From positions 1-24,825 of the forward strand of contig JBOHYW010000034.1 of assembly GCA_050738155.1 (NCBI GenBank): a stretch of DNA of 24,825 nucleotides, read 5' to 3'. The translations under genes and the position numbers were made by a program. Source of the stretch: 66-474 sp050738155 (GTDB lineage Bacteria > Pseudomonadota > Gammaproteobacteria > Xanthomonadales > Rhodanobacteraceae). Below, piece by piece: positions 23,703 to 24,825 of the stretch (the stretch's first letter is position 1; each line of letters starts with the position of its first letter). The notes under the pieces were generated by a model. That model did not search any database. It was given only the letters and a program-made list of their open reading frames with translations, and was not told the DNA's origin.

Positions 23703-23760
23703 GAGGGGAAAAGGGAACATCCATAATTTGAATCGTGATTGTGGATGTCCCTTTTCCCTC
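23703..23760. repeat. Long bulged inverted repeat between two genes
   Basis: The left arm 23703-23723 (GAGGGGAAAAGGGAACATCC, then A) pairs with the right arm 23742-23760 (TGGATGTCCCTTTTCCCTC). This gives 19 base pairs with two single-base bulges (23708 and 23716), extendable by a G.T and three more pairs to leave a 10-nt loop. It lies in the leader of the SDR gene and after the methyltransferase stop. No U-run follows on the minus strand, so it is not a standard terminator. The AAAAGGGACA-type arm recalls palindromes associated with REP/Y1-transposase elements (recalled, unsearched). Confidence 0.8.
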
Positions 23761-23833
23761 GTTTTCGCAATCTCCCCGATGGGCTTGTTCGCACCCATTG
23801 GCGAGGCCGATATGAAGTTGGCGCCGGGACCTG

Positions 23834-24466
23834 TCAAGGTTTCACGAACCGATAAGCGAAGCGATCGGTCTCGCCCTTGACCGCGGGATCGAACACCTTC
23901 ATAGAGTGCGGATCGTCCTTGTTCGCGAGCAGGGTGCTTTGCGCGTCCAGTACGAAGCCGGCCGCCTCCACCTCCTCGCGAACGGTCGCGGGCTCGATCC
24001 GATGCAGCGACTGGGCGTCGCTCGTGCCCGCCCCGACGGCGGCGGCGTGGTCCACGATGACGTAGGACCCTCCGGGCTTCAGCCGCTCGTAGACGGCTCG
24101 ATTGAAGTCGGCCGCCGTCGCGCCCCTGGCCTGGATCAGCGCGGTGCGGAGATCGTGGTAGAACAGGTGCAGCCACAAGACATCCGCTGGTTGCGTGACC
24201 TCCGGCATCGCCACGAGGTCCGCCGAGACGGCTTCGACGTTCCCTCGGCCCGGCTGCTTCGCAAGTGTCCGCATGCGGCCGACCGGATCGTTCTTGAAGT
24301 GGGCGACTTCGGCCGGCACGAAGCTGTAGACCCGTCCTTCGGGTCCCACGATGTCGGAGAAGAGACGGGTCCAGTCGCCGTCGCCTGGGTAAACGTCGAT
24401 GACGGTGGAGCCCGCATCGACTCGTGCGAACCGGATCAACTCGGATAGCCTGGATTGGTCGTACAT
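23834..24466 (-). CDS. Class I SAM-dependent methyltransferase
   Basis: The 210-residue protein shows a SAM-binding motif I variant (STVIDVYPGDGDWTRLF, about 20-36), an acidic strand-2 region, VLWLHLFYHDLRT (motif IV-like), and LKPGGSYVIVDHAAAVGAG, typical of predicted O/C-methyltransferases. AGGAGA lies about 6 nt before ATG 24466. The substrate cannot be told. It sits between two SDR genes on the same strand, fitting a small-molecule modification or detoxification cluster. Confidence 0.85.
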   Translation of the reverse strand: MYDQSRLSELIRFARVDAGSTVIDVYPGDGDWTRLFSDIVGPEGRVYSFVPAEVAHFKNDPVGRMRTLAKQPGRGNVEAVSADLVAMPEVTQPADVLWLHLFYHDLRTALIQARGATAADFNRAVYERLKPGGSYVIVDHAAAVGAGTSDAQSLHRIEPATVREEVEAAGFVLDAQSTLLANKDDPHSMKVFDPAVKGETDRFAYRFVKP

Positions 24467-24520
24467 CGGAATCTCCTTTACGGGTGGGCATTCGACGAGC
24501 GTGTGGACGGGCGTGGCGCG

Positions 24521-24825
24521 TCAGATTTGCGCCAGGCCGCCGTCGACGGCGACCTCGCTGGCGGTCATGAAGTTGCTGTCCTGCGACGCGAGAAAGGCAG
24601 CCACCGCTCCGATCTCCGCCGGATCGGCCATGCGCTGAAGCGGATTCATCGAGGCGAAGGCCTTCATGCCCTCCTCGCCCAGCGCTTCCTTCGCGAGTTC
24701 GGTCGCCGTCGGCCCGGGCGACAGCACGTTTACCCGGATGCCGGTGCCCTTCAGGTCCTCCGCCCAGGTCCGCGCGAGGTTGCGCACTGCCGCCTTGCTC
24801 GCGCTGTAGGCGCTGAATGCCGGGG
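24521..24825 (-). CDS. SDR-family oxidoreductase, C-terminal part (5' end outside window)
   Basis: The frame enters from the right edge and ends at the TGA at 24521. It reads AFSAYSASKAAVRNLARTWA, with the catalytic YxxxK, then IRVNVLSPGPTATE, a substrate loop, and the C-terminal ASEVAVDGGLAQI. These are the hallmarks of a classical SDR. The cofactor-binding half is beyond the window. An internal GTG (24787) is not the true start because similarity continues upstream of it. The stop lies 54 nt upstream of the methyltransferase ATG. Confidence 0.9.
   Translation of the reverse strand, partial: PAFSAYSASKAAVRNLARTWAEDLKGTGIRVNVLSPGPTATELAKEALGEEGMKAFASMNPLQRMADPAEIGAVAAFLASQDSNFMTASEVAVDGGLAQI

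Noticed and set aside
23681..23794. Upstream GTG start for the SDR gene that would translate the hairpin.
   Set aside because: SDR similarity begins at ATG 23680, which has its own Shine-Dalgarno; the extension encodes no conserved residues.
1..24825. CRISPR arrays, tRNA or rRNA genes, intact transposases, prophage genes.
   Set aside because: No regularly spaced repeats, no cloverleaf-like segments and no DDE/Y1/integrase motifs were recognised on either strand.

Overview
The window is high-GC bacterial DNA, most likely from a gammaproteobacterium of the Xanthomonadales/Rhodanobacteraceae type. This rests on the Tat and lipoprotein signals, a secreted S9-type peptidase, abundant LysR and short-chain dehydrogenase (SDR) genes, and the intergenic CCCTCTCCC/GGGAGAGGG and CCTTCTCCC/GGGAGAAGG palindromes common in that group. 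Taxonomy is inference from gene style. No rRNA, tRNA, CRISPR array or intact insertion sequence was seen.

Layout. (1) 1-864, minus: the first 288 codons of a secreted S9-family peptidase running off the left edge. (2) 990-1115, minus: a 42-codon relic of a LysR substrate-binding domain. (3) 1256-10083: a molybdenum module. A ModE-type regulator has a ModE-like operator over its own start. It is followed by a WtpA-type molybdate/tungstate binding protein, a permease and an ATPase. Next come an XdhC-family maturation factor and a MocA-like molybdopterin cytidylyltransferase. Across palindromic terminator-like repeats lies a convergent two-gene molybdenum hydroxylase (2Fe-2S subunit plus Tat-exported molybdopterin subunit, IorAB type). 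The module covers sensing metal, importing it, making the cytosine-dinucleotide cofactor and using it. (4) 10389-11445, minus: a deletion scar joining the front of a patatin-like lipoprotein to the tail of a HipA-like kinase. (5) 11455-15962, minus: a redox/export cluster (RutE-like nitroreductase, NAD(P)-binding reductase, MFS exporter, SDR, NmrA-like protein), with a decayed LysR gene facing away from its head (16062-16325).

(6) 16516-20285, plus: a two-gene SbcD/SbcC-like nuclease-ATPase pair with ATGA overlap. The coiled-coil ATPase has no CxxC zinc hook and carries a beta-rich insert where the hook would be. The pair is bracketed by broken genes (LysR relic on the left, frameshifted SDR relic on the right), which suggests an inserted or rearranged cassette.

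(7) 20300-24825, minus: a chain of small detoxification-type genes (SDR relic, NTF2-like secreted protein, epoxide hydrolase, tautomerase, SDR, methyltransferase, and an SDR cut by the right edge). The epoxide hydrolase is bracketed by near-identical direct repeats of about 125 bp that duplicate the tautomerase/NTF2 junction. A strong bulged hairpin lies between the methyltransferase and SDR genes. The right half of the window therefore shows repeated rearrangement: two LysR relics, one SDR relic, one lipase-kinase chimera and one duplicated junction.
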